A stretch of 63,106 bases of DNA from assembly GCA_035714365.1 (NCBI GenBank), contig DASTMB010000095.1, positions 1-63,106 on the forward strand, written 5' to 3'. Shown piece after piece: positions 9,885-17,637 of the stretch (the first letter of the stretch is position 1; every line of letters begins with the position of its first letter). The stretch comes from Mycobacteriales bacterium (GTDB lineage Bacteria; Actinomycetota; Actinomycetes; BP-191). The notes beneath the pieces were generated by a model. It saw nothing but the letters and a program-made list of their open reading frames with translations, searched no databases and had not been told where the DNA came from. Position numbers and translations under genes: made by a program.

Positions 9885-9941
9885 GTCAAGGGCGCGTGCT
9901 GCGCACGCGTCGCTGCGCGACCGCCTGCGGCGGCCCTTGAC
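9885..9941. repeat. Inverted repeat with a nested hairpin
   Basis: The arms GTCAAGGGC (9885-9893) and GCCCTTGAC (9933-9941) are perfect complements 39 bases apart. Between them, CGCGTGC (9893-9899) and GCACGCG (9903-9909) form a tight 7-bp stem with a 3-base loop. The arrangement is a stem with an internal hairpin rather than a simple terminator, and no T-run follows. Confidence 0.5.
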
Positions 9942-9974
9942 CCCGGAGCCTCTACGACCCCTCCGGACAGGACG

Positions 9975-10001
9975 AGCGGGCAGGGACAGGCCCTGCCCGC
10001 T
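9975..10001. repeat. Perfect 11-bp hairpin
   Basis: AGCGGGCAGGG (9975-9985) pairs with CCCTGCCCGCT (9991-10001) around the loop ACAGG. It is GC-rich and has no T-tract on either strand. It could therefore end transcription from the upstream pair, or be a recognition element such as part of an origin of transfer. Confidence 0.5.
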
Positions 10002-10158
10002 GGACGCGCGGCCCGCGGCGAGAGGCGCTCGTGAGAGGCGCTCGGCGGGTCACCGCGGGCGTTGTGCTGTGGACAACGTCGCCTCGTCGGTCCTCGATCG
10101 ATGCGGTTCTCCACAGATTGCTGCCACGCCCTTGAAGTCGCTCGCCACTAGGGCAGAC

Positions 10159-10176
10159 TCCCAACTATGGTTGGGA
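10159..10176. repeat. Short inverted repeat just beyond the XRE gene stop
   Basis: TCCCAAC (10159-10165) and GTTGGGA (10170-10176) flank TATG. On the minus strand it begins seven bases after the XRE regulator's stop codon, where a transcript-ending hairpin would lie, but no T-run follows. It could instead be an operator. Confidence 0.35.
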
Positions 10177-10183
10177 ACTCGCG

Positions 10184-10444
10184 CTACTTGACGTCGTCCA
10201 GCCGACTCACGAGTTGGGTCGCCTTGACGTCGAGAGCCCGCGCAAGCCGAACGACGACGGCAATCGTCGGGTTGCGCTCACCCTGCTCGATCTCGGACAA
10301 GTACGTGGCGCTGATCCCAGCGCGAGCTGCCAGATCCACCTGGCTCAGCTTCTTGCGACGTCGCAGCTCGCGCAGCCAGGCGCCGAACGCATGGCAGATT
10401 CGCGCGTCCCCGTCGTCGGCCACGGCCGAATCGTACGGACGCAA
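10184..10444 (-). CDS. XRE-family helix-turn-helix regulator
   Basis: An 86-aa protein that is essentially one HTH domain: FGAWLRELRRRKKLSQ, then VDLAARAGISATYLSEIE, then QGERNPTIAVVVRLARAL, the standard Cro/CI-type layout. A short acidic leader precedes it. Proteins of this size act as DNA-binding repressors or activators in mobile elements. It diverges from the 10502 gene, with the short shared region 10445-10501 as the likely control point. No sensor domain is present. Confidence 0.85.
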   Translation of the reverse strand: MRPYDSAVADDGDARICHAFGAWLRELRRRKKLSQVDLAARAGISATYLSEIEQGERNPTIAVVVRLARALDVKATQLVSRLDDVK

Positions 10445-10501
10445 TCACCGGAACACCTCAACGCCGCTGGCGCACCCGCGCACTCACCCACGGGAGGACA
10501 C

Positions 10502-10837
10502 ATGACTCAGACGATCATCGACAACGGCGGCGCGTACCTCGTGCTTCGGGTCGCCGCGGCGCAGGACCACGCCGAGGGCGCGACGGAGGACGCGCGCTGG
10601 TGCGCGCACGTGTGCGACCCGGCCAGCCCTCTGGCGGGCCTCTACGCGTTTGGCGCCTCGTTGCTGGAGGTCCGCGATGGGGTCGCGATGCTGGCCTGGG
10701 CGGCGGTGACGGCGGGGGAGCTGGCGTCGTTCGGCTACACGACCGAGAACCTCGTCGGCATCCACGTCGCGGTGACGACGACCACGCCGTACGACGCCGA
10801 GTGGCTGACCGTCGCCGTCGCGAACGATGCGGCGTAG
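10502..10837 (+). CDS. Hypothetical small protein
   Basis: A 111-aa protein with a GGGAGGA site before ATG 10502. It has three cysteine or tryptophan landmarks (WCAHVC around residues 33-38) and mixed alpha/beta character. No signal peptide, membrane segment or known motif is visible. It is followed 11 bases later by the WhiB gene, whose ribosome-binding site overlaps this gene's stop, so the two are probably co-transcribed. Confidence 0.6.
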   Translation: MTQTIIDNGGAYLVLRVAAAQDHAEGATEDARWCAHVCDPASPLAGLYAFGASLLEVRDGVAMLAWAAVTAGELASFGYTTENLVGIHVAVTTTTPYDAEWLTVAVANDAA

Positions 10838-10848
10838 GGAGGCTTCTC

Positions 10849-11340
10849 ATGAGCGTAGACAACGGATGCCGGCGGGAAGCCGACGGTGAGGTGTACGAGA
10901 CGTCCCCTGGCGATCCGCTCAGCGCCTGGGTCCGGTGGGCGGCCTGCGCCGGTCGTCCCGCCATGTTCGACGACCCGGAGCGGGTGAACGAGGCGCTGCG
11001 GCTGTGCTCGCGTTGCCCGGTGCTGGTCGAGTGTCGGCTGTGGGCGCTGCTCAACGCCGTCCACGGCGTCGCGGGCGGCATGACCGAGGGCGCGCGGACG
11101 GCGTGGCGGCAGAACGTCAGGCTCGACGAGCCCGAGGTGAGCATCGCCGACTTCCTGCCCCTCTCGGTCGCGGGCGCCGACCAGGGTTGGGGTCTTGGCC
11201 GGTCGAAAGTGATCCTTCGCGCGGTCGCGGAGCGCACGGCGAAGGGACAGCACGCCCAGGAGATCGCGGACGAGCTCGGCGTCACGCGACGCACGATCGA
11301 GAGGCTCAAGAAGTCGGCTGGCGTCCGCGCCATCGCGTAG
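10849..11340 (+). CDS. WhiB-family iron-sulfur regulator with extra C-terminal helix-turn-helix
   Basis: A 163-aa protein. The four WhiB cysteines are present: one in WAACAG and three in the CSRCPVLVEC cluster, followed by a GVAGGMTE turn in place of the usual GVWGG. These bind a 4Fe-4S cluster in the family. Unlike short WhiB proteins it continues with a helical region and a clear IADELGVTRRTIERLKK helix-turn-helix near the C-terminus, which could give it its own DNA contact. WhiB proteins are found almost only in Actinobacteria and their phages and mobile elements. GGGAGG lies 8 bases before ATG 10849. Confidence 0.85.
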   Translation: MSVDNGCRREADGEVYETSPGDPLSAWVRWAACAGRPAMFDDPERVNEALRLCSRCPVLVECRLWALLNAVHGVAGGMTEGARTAWRQNVRLDEPEVSIADFLPLSVAGADQGWGLGRSKVILRAVAERTAKGQHAQEIADELGVTRRTIERLKKSAGVRAIA

Positions 11341-11456
11341 AGGCCGCTGGGCTGAAACCCCCGTTTCGTGAACGGCGTTGCCGTGCGACCCTGTGGACAA
11401 AGCGGGGCGAACGGACGATGCCCCGGCCGCTCGGGCCCCGCACCGCGAGGTGTGCG

Positions 11457-12143
11457 ATGCGCGTGCTGGTGGTCGACGACGAACGATCGGTGCTGAGCTT
11501 CGTCGGGCCGCTGCTCGAGCGCGAAGGCTTCACCACGACGCTCGTCGACAGTGGCACTGCGGCGGTGGCCAGCGTCCTCGACAGCCGCCCCGACCTCGTC
11601 CTCTTGGACGTCAACCTGCCTGACCTGTCCGGGCTCGAGGTATGCCGGGCGATCCGCCGCCAGCCCAGTTACGTCCCGGTGATCCTGCTGACCGGACTCG
11701 ACTCACGTGAGGACGAGCTCGTCGGCTTCGCGGCGATGGCCGACGAGTACGTCACGAAGCCGTTCGTCCCGGAGGCGCTCATCGCCCGGGTCCGCGCGCT
11801 GTTGCGGGTCCAGGGGAGCGGGCAGCGGCGCGCGGTTCGGCTCGGCGACGTCGAGGTCGACCTCGTCGCGCGCGACGCGCGCCGGGACGGCGAGACGTTG
11901 CCGTTGCCGCCGAAGGAGTTCGAGCTCCTCGCGTTCCTCATCGAGCACCCGAACCAGGTGTTCGGTCGCCGGCAGCTGCTCAACAGCGTGTGGGGCGTCG
12001 ACTACGACGGCGATCCGCACACCGTCGCCGTGCGCATGTCGAACCTGCGCGCTGCGATCGAGAAGAACCCGAACCGCCCCGAGTACCTGCTGACGCGCAA
12101 CGGAGTCGGGTACTTCCTGCGGCTCGCGGACGGTGCGCCATGA
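11457..12143 (+). CDS. OmpR/PhoB-family response regulator
   Basis: A 228-aa protein. The receiver domain has the acidic pair VVDDE at the N-terminus, phospho-acceptor Asp51 in LLDVNLPD, a conserved Thr in LLTGLD and Lys in YVTKPF. A trans_reg_C winged-helix domain follows (LPPKEFELLAFLIEHPNQVFGRRQLL ... VRMSNLRAAIE, given in parts). ATG 11457 has a GAGGTG site just upstream; ATG 11418 in the same frame is an alternative. The kinase gene overlaps its stop by ATGA. The usual 'VWG' and 'GVGYF' features of the DNA-binding wing are intact. Confidence 0.9.
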   Translation: MRVLVVDDERSVLSFVGPLLEREGFTTTLVDSGTAAVASVLDSRPDLVLLDVNLPDLSGLEVCRAIRRQPSYVPVILLTGLDSREDELVGFAAMADEYVTKPFVPEALIARVRALLRVQGSGQRRAVRLGDVEVDLVARDARRDGETLPLPPKEFELLAFLIEHPNQVFGRRQLLNSVWGVDYDGDPHTVAVRMSNLRAAIEKNPNRPEYLLTRNGVGYFLRLADGAP

Positions 12144-13126
12144 CGTGGCGATGGCTTGCGGCCACGCTCTGGATAGCGAGCCTCGGCGCGCTCGCCGGGT
12201 GGTGGCTGCTGACACGCCGGCGCGTCGACACCTGGCGGCTGCTCCCCGTCCCGGCCGCGTTGCTCGACGCGCGCGGCGCCGTTCGCGCGCGGACGGGTCC
12301 GCCTGGCGGCCCCGACCTCGGCGCCGCGACGGGGGTGCCCGCGCCGGGTCAGGTCGTGCGCGGCGCGACCGCGGACGGGACGCCACTCGCGGTGTCCGGC
12401 TTCCGTGGCGGCGCGCTCGCCGTCGCGCTGCCGCGCGATCCTGTCACCGACCGCCGCGATGCGATGCTCGCCGAGCTCGCACCGCGGCTCGCGCACGACG
12501 TCTACACCCCGCTCACCGCCGTCATCGGCCACCTCGACCTCATCGCGCACGAGCCGATCAGCGACACCGCGCGGCAGTCCGTGAAGGTGTGCCAGCACGA
12601 GATCGAACGCATCGCCACGATGAGCCGCGACATGCTCGCGCTCACCGCGCTGCGCGGCGGCACCGCAACCCGCAGCCGCGCCTACGCCGAGGCGCTCGCC
12701 GAGGAAGCCGTCGCCGGCGTGCTGCCGCTCGCGGACGAGCTCGGCGCGACCGTGACGTGCGAGGCGCCAGCCGAGGCGGCGATCGTCGAGGTCGCCGAAG
12801 GCGACGTCATCCGCGCGCTACGCAACCTGCTGCTCAACGCCCTCCGGCACGGCCTCGGCGACGCACGACGCGTCACATTGCGCGTGACCGCGACCAACGA
12901 CGCCGTCACGTTCGCCGTCGCCGACTCAGGGCCGGGCATCCGGCCGGACCAGCTCGACGCACTGTGCCAGCCGATGGTCCGCGGCGACGGTGTGACCGGA
13001 CCCGGCAGCGGACTCGGGCTCGCCATCGTCGCCGAGGTGCTTCGCGCCCACGGCAGCCGCCTGGACGTCGCGTCGGACGCGGACGGCGCGACGTTCGCAT
13101 TCACGCTGCCGCGGGTGAACCGATGA
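12140..13126 (+). CDS. Membrane-anchored sensor histidine kinase
   Basis: A 328-aa kinase partnered with the preceding regulator. It has one N-terminal membrane segment (about residues 5-24) and almost no extracellular part. A HisKA-type dimerisation region carries His119 in RLAHDVYTPLTAV (usually HELRTPL). The ATP domain has the N box NLLLNALRHG, G1 DSGPGI and G2 GSGLGLAI. With no sizeable sensor domain it may read an intracellular or membrane cue, or rely on the exported proteins encoded immediately downstream with an ATGA overlap. Confidence 0.88.
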   Translation: MTWRWLAATLWIASLGALAGWWLLTRRRVDTWRLLPVPAALLDARGAVRARTGPPGGPDLGAATGVPAPGQVVRGATADGTPLAVSGFRGGALAVALPRDPVTDRRDAMLAELAPRLAHDVYTPLTAVIGHLDLIAHEPISDTARQSVKVCQHEIERIATMSRDMLALTALRGGTATRSRAYAEALAEEAVAGVLPLADELGATVTCEAPAEAAIVEVAEGDVIRALRNLLLNALRHGLGDARRVTLRVTATNDAVTFAVADSGPGIRPDQLDALCQPMVRGDGVTGPGSGLGLAIVAEVLRAHGSRLDVASDADGATFAFTLPRVNR

Positions 13127-13755
13127 CGCCGTTGCCACGTCCTGTGCGACCGCCTGCGCGGATGCTGGCGGTTGCCGCGAGCGTGGTGACGCTGTCCGGT
13201 GCCAGCGTGGTAGGAGTGCCGGACGCGTTGCGCTCGGACGGCCTGACCGCGCGCACGATCGCCAGGCTGCTGGTGGCAGCCGCTCCCGACGACGCGAGCG
13301 ACGTACGGGTCAACAACGTGTATGGCTCCGCGCACGAAGGGACGTGGCAGTTCATCGCGCACCTGACGTGGCGCGGCACCGACGGCACGGTCCACGGTGG
13401 GACAACCGAGCTGCCGCAGAACGGCGGGCAGCCACCCATCCCGTCGGAGCTGAGCCAGGACCGGCTCGAACAGGAGCACCGCATCGGGTGGACCGTCTCG
13501 CGCGTACGGAACGCGCTCCGCGGCGTCGACATCGGCGATGCGCGCCTGGCGATGCTCGAGCTCGCGATCGTGCCGGACAACGCCGCGACGGTCGTGGTGT
13601 GCGCTGCCGACCACGTGGGTGTTGCGGCGACGTGCACCGAGCGCGACCACAGTGGGCACGTCACGCGACGGTTCGTGGAACACCTCGTCGACGTGCCTGG
13701 CTGGGACGCGATCAGCGTCCAGCGCGAGTCCGCACGAATCAGCACGCGGTTCTGA
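13123..13755 (+). CDS. Exported hypothetical protein A, coupled to the histidine kinase
   Basis: A 210-aa protein with an N-terminal hydrophobic signal segment (about residues 14-31) and a mature part rich in Asp, Val and Thr. It contains two cysteines (VVCAADHVGVAATC) that could form a disulfide. Its ATG overlaps the kinase stop, so it is made with the two-component system. No family is recognised. It may be an accessory sensor or an envelope component controlled by that system. Confidence 0.65.
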   Translation: MTPLPRPVRPPARMLAVAASVVTLSGASVVGVPDALRSDGLTARTIARLLVAAAPDDASDVRVNNVYGSAHEGTWQFIAHLTWRGTDGTVHGGTTELPQNGGQPPIPSELSQDRLEQEHRIGWTVSRVRNALRGVDIGDARLAMLELAIVPDNAATVVVCAADHVGVAATCTERDHSGHVTRRFVEHLVDVPGWDAISVQRESARISTRF

Positions 13756-13762
13756 GCCCACG

Positions 13763-14485
13763 GTGCGGAGCGAGCGGCGGTCGCGACGGCGAGCGGGATG
13801 GCTCGCGATCCTCGCGCTCCTGCTTCTCGCGGGCGTCGTCCGGACGTCCGTCGGCACGACTCAGCCGCGACCCGCGGAACCCGCGGAACCGGCACAGACG
13901 TTCCCCGAGACGGACGCGCCGTTCCCGTCGGACACCGCCTCCGATGTCGTGTCGTACGCCGATCACGTCGCGCTTGTCACGGCGGTCGCCGAGGCGGAGG
14001 AGCCGCAGACCGCGGTGGCGACGCCGACCGGGTCGAGCCTGCCGGCCATCCCGCGACGGGTCACGTTCCGGATCGATCGACTGCTGTGGAGTCGGCCGGA
14101 TGGTCCAGGCGCACCGGCGACGGTCACTGCCAGGTGGTGCGGCTGGGTCATCACAGCAGGGAAGCGAACGCCGTGCGCTACGACGGGAACGCCGTGGGTG
14201 TTCGTCGGCGGGCAGTACGTCATGCCGATCGCGCTGGACCGGGGAGCGTTCGCACCGATCCAGCCGTTCGCGGTGTTCCGTTTCAACGACGGCGCGGTGA
14301 CACTTGAGGAGCAGGACACTCCGCTGGCGCGGCAGCTCGCGAACGCATGGCTCGACCGTGTAGCAGGGGTGTTCGCGAACGCCGTCCCCGACCCAGTCTC
14401 GGTCCGGTACGGACATCTGAGCCCTCGTGCACGGCTCGCTGCGGTGATGGCGTCGCGGTCGCTTGCGTCGAGAATTCGGGACTGA
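13763..14485 (+). CDS. Exported hypothetical protein B
   Basis: A 240-aa protein starting at GTG 13763, seven bases after the previous stop. Residues 10-24 form a hydrophobic signal or anchor after an Arg-rich start. A Pro/Glu/Thr linker follows, then a folded region with a Cys pair (RWCGWVITAGKRTPC). Its position makes it the last gene of the two-component operon. The pattern of a linker and a beta-rich domain suggests an envelope-exposed protein. Function unknown. Confidence 0.6.
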   Translation: MRSERRSRRRAGWLAILALLLLAGVVRTSVGTTQPRPAEPAEPAQTFPETDAPFPSDTASDVVSYADHVALVTAVAEAEEPQTAVATPTGSSLPAIPRRVTFRIDRLLWSRPDGPGAPATVTARWCGWVITAGKRTPCATTGTPWVFVGGQYVMPIALDRGAFAPIQPFAVFRFNDGAVTLEEQDTPLARQLANAWLDRVAGVFANAVPDPVSVRYGHLSPRARLAAVMASRSLASRIRD

Positions 14486-14532
14486 GGAGGCACCCAGCCG
14501 TGCTCAGGCTTGGTCGACCAGGACGAGCCGCC

Positions 14533-14805
14533 TTACCGCGCGCGGTAGGCGTCCGCGCGGTGGCTGATCGTTCGGATGACGACGCGGTGCTCGGGTAGGT
14601 CGATCGAGTAGATGACGCGGAAGTCGCCGCGACGTGCGGCGTGGAAGCCAGCGAGATCGAGGTGCAGCGCACGACCGACGCGCTGGGGGTTGTCGCGCAG
14701 CGCGCCATAGACGAACTCGACCACCGCGGTTGCGACCTTCTCCGGCAGTCGCGAGACGTCGCGCTTTGCCGTCGGCGTCCACTCGACCCGGTACGGGTCG
14801 GCCAT
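14533..14805 (-). CDS. RelE/ParE-type toxin
   Basis: A 90-aa toxin of the RelE/ParE superfamily. It has the N-terminal YRVEWTPTAKRDVSRLP helix entry, the LAGFHAARRGDFRVIYSID strand region, and a C-terminal VVIRTISHRADAYR. The Arg and His residues typical of ribosome-dependent mRNA cleavage in RelE are present, while ParE homologues poison gyrase; the two cannot be separated here. It overlaps the antitoxin gene by one base (TGATG), so it is translated after the antitoxin. Likely an addiction module stabilising the element. Confidence 0.9.
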   Translation of the reverse strand: MADPYRVEWTPTAKRDVSRLPEKVATAVVEFVYGALRDNPQRVGRALHLDLAGFHAARRGDFRVIYSIDLPEHRVVIRTISHRADAYRAR

Positions 14806-15095
14806 CAGCGGCGCCCGCGGACCAGCGCGAGCGCCTCGTCCTTGCTGAGCTCCGTCGCGGCACCCGCCTCGACCTCCGCCTGCGACTTGCGCAGGCGACG
14901 CATCAGCGGCTTGTCCGAGAGGATCTCCAACGTCTCCTCGAGACCCTCAAGGTCCTCGATGCTGAGAACTACCGCCGCGGGTCGGCCGTGCTTCGTGATG
15001 ACCACGCGTCCGTGCTCACGCTCCAGCCGCTCGACGACCTCAGAGAGTCTGTTCTTCACGTCTGCGAGCGGGAGGTGCTCGGCGGCCGAGGTCAT
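14805..15095 (-). CDS. Phd/YefM-type antitoxin
   Basis: A 96-aa antitoxin. The N-terminal Phd fold reads LPLADVKNRLSEVVERLE then RVVITKHGRPAAVVLS, a DNA-binding dimer domain. The acidic, Arg-containing C-terminal tail wraps the toxin. The start at 15095 is chosen because the Phd pattern begins right after it and a TATACT promoter element lies 7 bases upstream. A longer frame starting at 15218 exists but lacks family similarity. Antitoxins of this type repress their own operon. Confidence 0.88.
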   Translation of the reverse strand: MTSAAEHLPLADVKNRLSEVVERLEREHGRVVITKHGRPAAVVLSIEDLEGLEETLEILSDKPLMRRLRKSQAEVEAGAATELSKDEALALVRGRR

Positions 15096-15102
15096 AGCCA
15101 CG

Positions 15103-15108
15103 AGTATA
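15103..15108 (-). promoter_or_regulatory. -10 element of a probably leaderless antitoxin-toxin promoter
   Basis: TATACT on the minus strand ends 7 bases before the antitoxin ATG, so transcription would start at or next to the start codon. No good -35 box is visible. The GGCTAT sequence occurs twice here (around the -10 and the ATG) and may be the antitoxin's operator. Confidence 0.45.
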
Positions 15109-15347
15109 GCCAGACCAGCCTCGCCAAGTGGGCATTGGTCCGTCGATGGCGGGCGGCCGACGCCCAGTGGCCGAAGACGGGCGTCATCCGCCTGCGAGTC
15201 CGCGTACGAAAGTTTCACTCCGACGTCGGGCCAAAGCCGAAGACGCAGGCGATGCGCGTGTCACTCTCGCATCCTGAGGGTGCAACCGTCATCGAATCCG
15301 AGGTCCGACGACCTCAGAAATAACGGGGGCTCGGCCGACTCCACCCT

Positions 15348-16661
15348 TCAGTGTCGCAGACGACCTTCCGAGACCAGACGGACAGCGTGGACTATCTCCT
15401 CGTCCGATGCTCCCGGGGCATGCATCACGCGCGCCAGGGTTGCCCCATGAAACCTTGTGCAAGAACCAGATGGGAGATCGAGGATCAGTACGTGACCTTC
15501 TGCCAGTCCCTGTCCAACCTGGAAATTGCCCTCGTAGTGAAGGCCGCCGTGGAATGGCGAGTAGATGCCGTTCTTTTTACGGAAGGTTTGGGCTTGCGTC
15601 TTGGGAGGAGCGGCCACGAAGACCTGACCACCGACGCTGCGTCGCTCCTGATGCCCGCTGAACCTGGGCGCTGACAAGTCGATGCCGCTGCAAGCACGCA
15701 GGTGTTGCGTGGCAAGTCGGGGGCGATCAAGAGCGGCCAGGTTCAGGTCCAGAGGAAGACTGGATCCCTGGAACCGGGGATTCACGTCCACCACATGTTG
15801 CGCGTGCTCAGTCACGACGACATCGGCGCCGGCTACGCCTCGGAAGCCAGCCTCGCGGAGTACCCTTGCCAGTTTGGTGAGTTCGCGCTCCGCGCCCTGC
15901 AGTGCGTGCTCGCTGACGTCGTCGGCGATATGGAAGGTGTTGCCTGTAAAACGGTAAGGCCGCAAGGGATCAGAATCGTCGAACCGCTGCACGGTGGGCT
16001 CGAAGATCTGCAGGTCCTCATCACCGATACAAAGGTGGAAGTTTAGCGAGTGTCCTTCCATGATGCGCCAACCGTACAATTGTGCGCCGCGCGCGGCAGC
16101 GCGGACTGTGGCCAGGTCCGCTTGGCTATCCACTCTGAAACAGGTTTTACCAGATACGCCGACGACGCTCTTGACGATAAATGGACACCCGATTTGCGAC
16201 GCTAGCGACCTGTAACTCATCCTCGGACGGATCGGAACGACGCTCGGAACGCTGACGCCGCGGGAGGCTGCGTGGTCGGTCAGGAACCTTCTGTCGGAGA
16301 TCCGGTTCACGACTGATGCGGAGGTGCCCGCGACCGCAGAGCCCACCGCGCTGGCCCATCGCTCAAGATGCCCCGTCGAACGGAATGGGACGATCAGGTC
16401 CGGCCGGCGGCCTGGACAGGCGTACCCGATGTGGATCAGTGCCTCGGAGTGCCTCTCAAGATCTTCGCTCGATAGCGACCTCCGTCCGATTGCGTCTTCG
16501 AGACTGACCGATCCAGTGTCGAATACAGTCGTACCACTGGCGCTGCCGTAGAGAAATGCTCCGCGAATCGATACGTGCTCAAGAGAGCTCAGCAGGAGCG
16601 TGTCGCTCCCACGGTGGCCAAACCAAGCGACAGATGTGCTGCGAGAGGGGGTTTCACCCAC
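15348..16661 (-). CDS. ATP-grasp ligase (carboxylate-amine ligase type)
   Basis: A 437-aa last gene of the cargo operon. It shows an ATP-grasp fold: a preATP-grasp N-terminal part, nucleotide-binding lysine in GCPFIVKSVVGVSGKT, the central EGHSLNFHLCIGDE strands, and metal-binding VDVNPRFQGSS. Such enzymes activate a carboxylate as acyl-phosphate and join it to an amine or thiol. The start is GTG 16661, overlapping the previous gene's stop by 8 bases; the open frame extends further upstream but without family character. The substrate is unknown, presumably an amino acid or peptide intermediate of the pathway. Confidence 0.8.
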   Translation of the reverse strand: MGETPSRSTSVAWFGHRGSDTLLLSSLEHVSIRGAFLYGSASGTTVFDTGSVSLEDAIGRRSLSSEDLERHSEALIHIGYACPGRRPDLIVPFRSTGHLERWASAVGSAVAGTSASVVNRISDRRFLTDHAASRGVSVPSVVPIRPRMSYRSLASQIGCPFIVKSVVGVSGKTCFRVDSQADLATVRAAARGAQLYGWRIMEGHSLNFHLCIGDEDLQIFEPTVQRFDDSDPLRPYRFTGNTFHIADDVSEHALQGAERELTKLARVLREAGFRGVAGADVVVTEHAQHVVDVNPRFQGSSLPLDLNLAALDRPRLATQHLRACSGIDLSAPRFSGHQERRSVGGQVFVAAPPKTQAQTFRKKNGIYSPFHGGLHYEGNFQVGQGLAEGHVLILDLPSGSCTRFHGATLARVMHAPGASDEEIVHAVRLVSEGRLRH

Positions 16662-17637
16662 CGCGCGCGTGTTCCAGACTTTCGACGGCAGCGAATCGGA
16701 GTTGGCTGACCGTGCCGTCGTCAAAGCAATACTCGGGCGGATCCGCGGGGTAGGGCACGTTGGCCTCGACCGCCAAGTGGGGCAGGACGACGGCAGCCGC
16801 CGCATGCTCTCCGCCGCTGATCCGGATGGCAGCGCCGACGCCGAGGTCAGGCCACCAAAGACCGTACGATCCACCCAGCCCACCTTTGGCGATGACTGCC
16901 CCCCTCGATGCTTTCACAAGCTCGGTGGAGTACTGGCCGGTGCCGGCATACAGTTCCGCGAACTTCGAGATCGAACCCGTCAGCGAAGACCCCGCATTCC
17001 CCATGCCCTCCGACAGTCGTGCGAAGCCCGTGGCTACGGAAGTCAACGACGCTCTAACCGACGGCATGCCGCAGTGGTCGCGGGCCTCTGCGTGAACTGC
17101 ACCGGCAGCGAACTTCTCCACAAGGCTGCGATACGTCGCCTGAACCGCACTGGAGGTGCTCAAGTAGTCGTCGTCGCCGAACTTGCGTGCCAAGGCGAGC
17201 GCACCGATATGTTCGCCCGAACACTCATTCTGCAAATGGACTCGCTGTTCGTCCTTGTCCGCTGTGAAGGGCAGGTGCGAGGAACCCAATCGGCGGCGGA
17301 CGGATGTGCGAAGACTCGCGATGTCCACCTCAAGATCGGTTGCCATTCGGCTCAGTGCAGCCAAATGCATGTCGGTACCGGTATGAGAACCGGCAGCTAA
17401 TGCCAGTGTTGGGCTCGGCTCCTCGGGAGCCAGACTATGCTCGATCAGTGCCGTCGCTCGCGGGATCTTCGTCAATGAGCGGAGGAAGAAGAGTTGGTGA
17501 GGAGCGCCCAGGCTGGCCAGGACCCGGCCCGAAGAATCACATACGACCGCGCTTCCGGGGAACTCCCTACCTGAGGCAGGGTCGATGGCGACGACGACGT
17601 CACCTAGGGGTGTTAGATCTTCGCGCATGGCCCTCAC
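16654..17637 (-). CDS. L-asparaginase II family homologue
   Basis: A 327-aa protein matching the PF06089 asparaginase-II family. It has the FLRSLTKIPRATALIE region (family RSxxKPxQ), SHTGTDMHLAAL (family SHSGxxxH), NECSGEHIGALALA (family CSGKH), HCGMPS (family GCGxP) and VIAKGGLGGSYGLW. Several signature residues are changed, for example HCGMPS for DGCGxP, so hydrolysis of free asparagine is uncertain. Amide or peptide hydrolysis or transfer within the pathway is an alternative. GTG 17637 overlaps the upstream stop (GTGA); ATG 17628 is possible. Confidence 0.8.
   Translation of the reverse strand: MRAMREDLTPLGDVVVAIDPASGREFPGSAVVCDSSGRVLASLGAPHQLFFLRSLTKIPRATALIEHSLAPEEPSPTLALAAGSHTGTDMHLAALSRMATDLEVDIASLRTSVRRRLGSSHLPFTADKDEQRVHLQNECSGEHIGALALARKFGDDDYLSTSSAVQATYRSLVEKFAAGAVHAEARDHCGMPSVRASLTSVATGFARLSEGMGNAGSSLTGSISKFAELYAGTGQYSTELVKASRGAVIAKGGLGGSYGLWWPDLGVGAAIRISGGEHAAAAVVLPHLAVEANVPYPADPPEYCFDDGTVSQLRFAAVESLEHARGG

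Larger units (their letters stand above)
9756..10183. other. Non-coding stretch with several hairpins; candidate oriT or structured RNA region
   Basis: No open frame here has convincing protein character. The stretch carries a hairpin at 9893-9909, enclosed by a longer-range inverted repeat (9885-9893 with 9933-9941), then an 11-bp perfect hairpin (9975-10001) and a 7-bp hairpin (10159-10176). It lies between the transfer-linked genes and the regulatory genes. Such dense symmetry suits an origin of transfer, a replication or partition site, or a structured transcript. No nic-site consensus was recognised. Confidence 0.4.
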
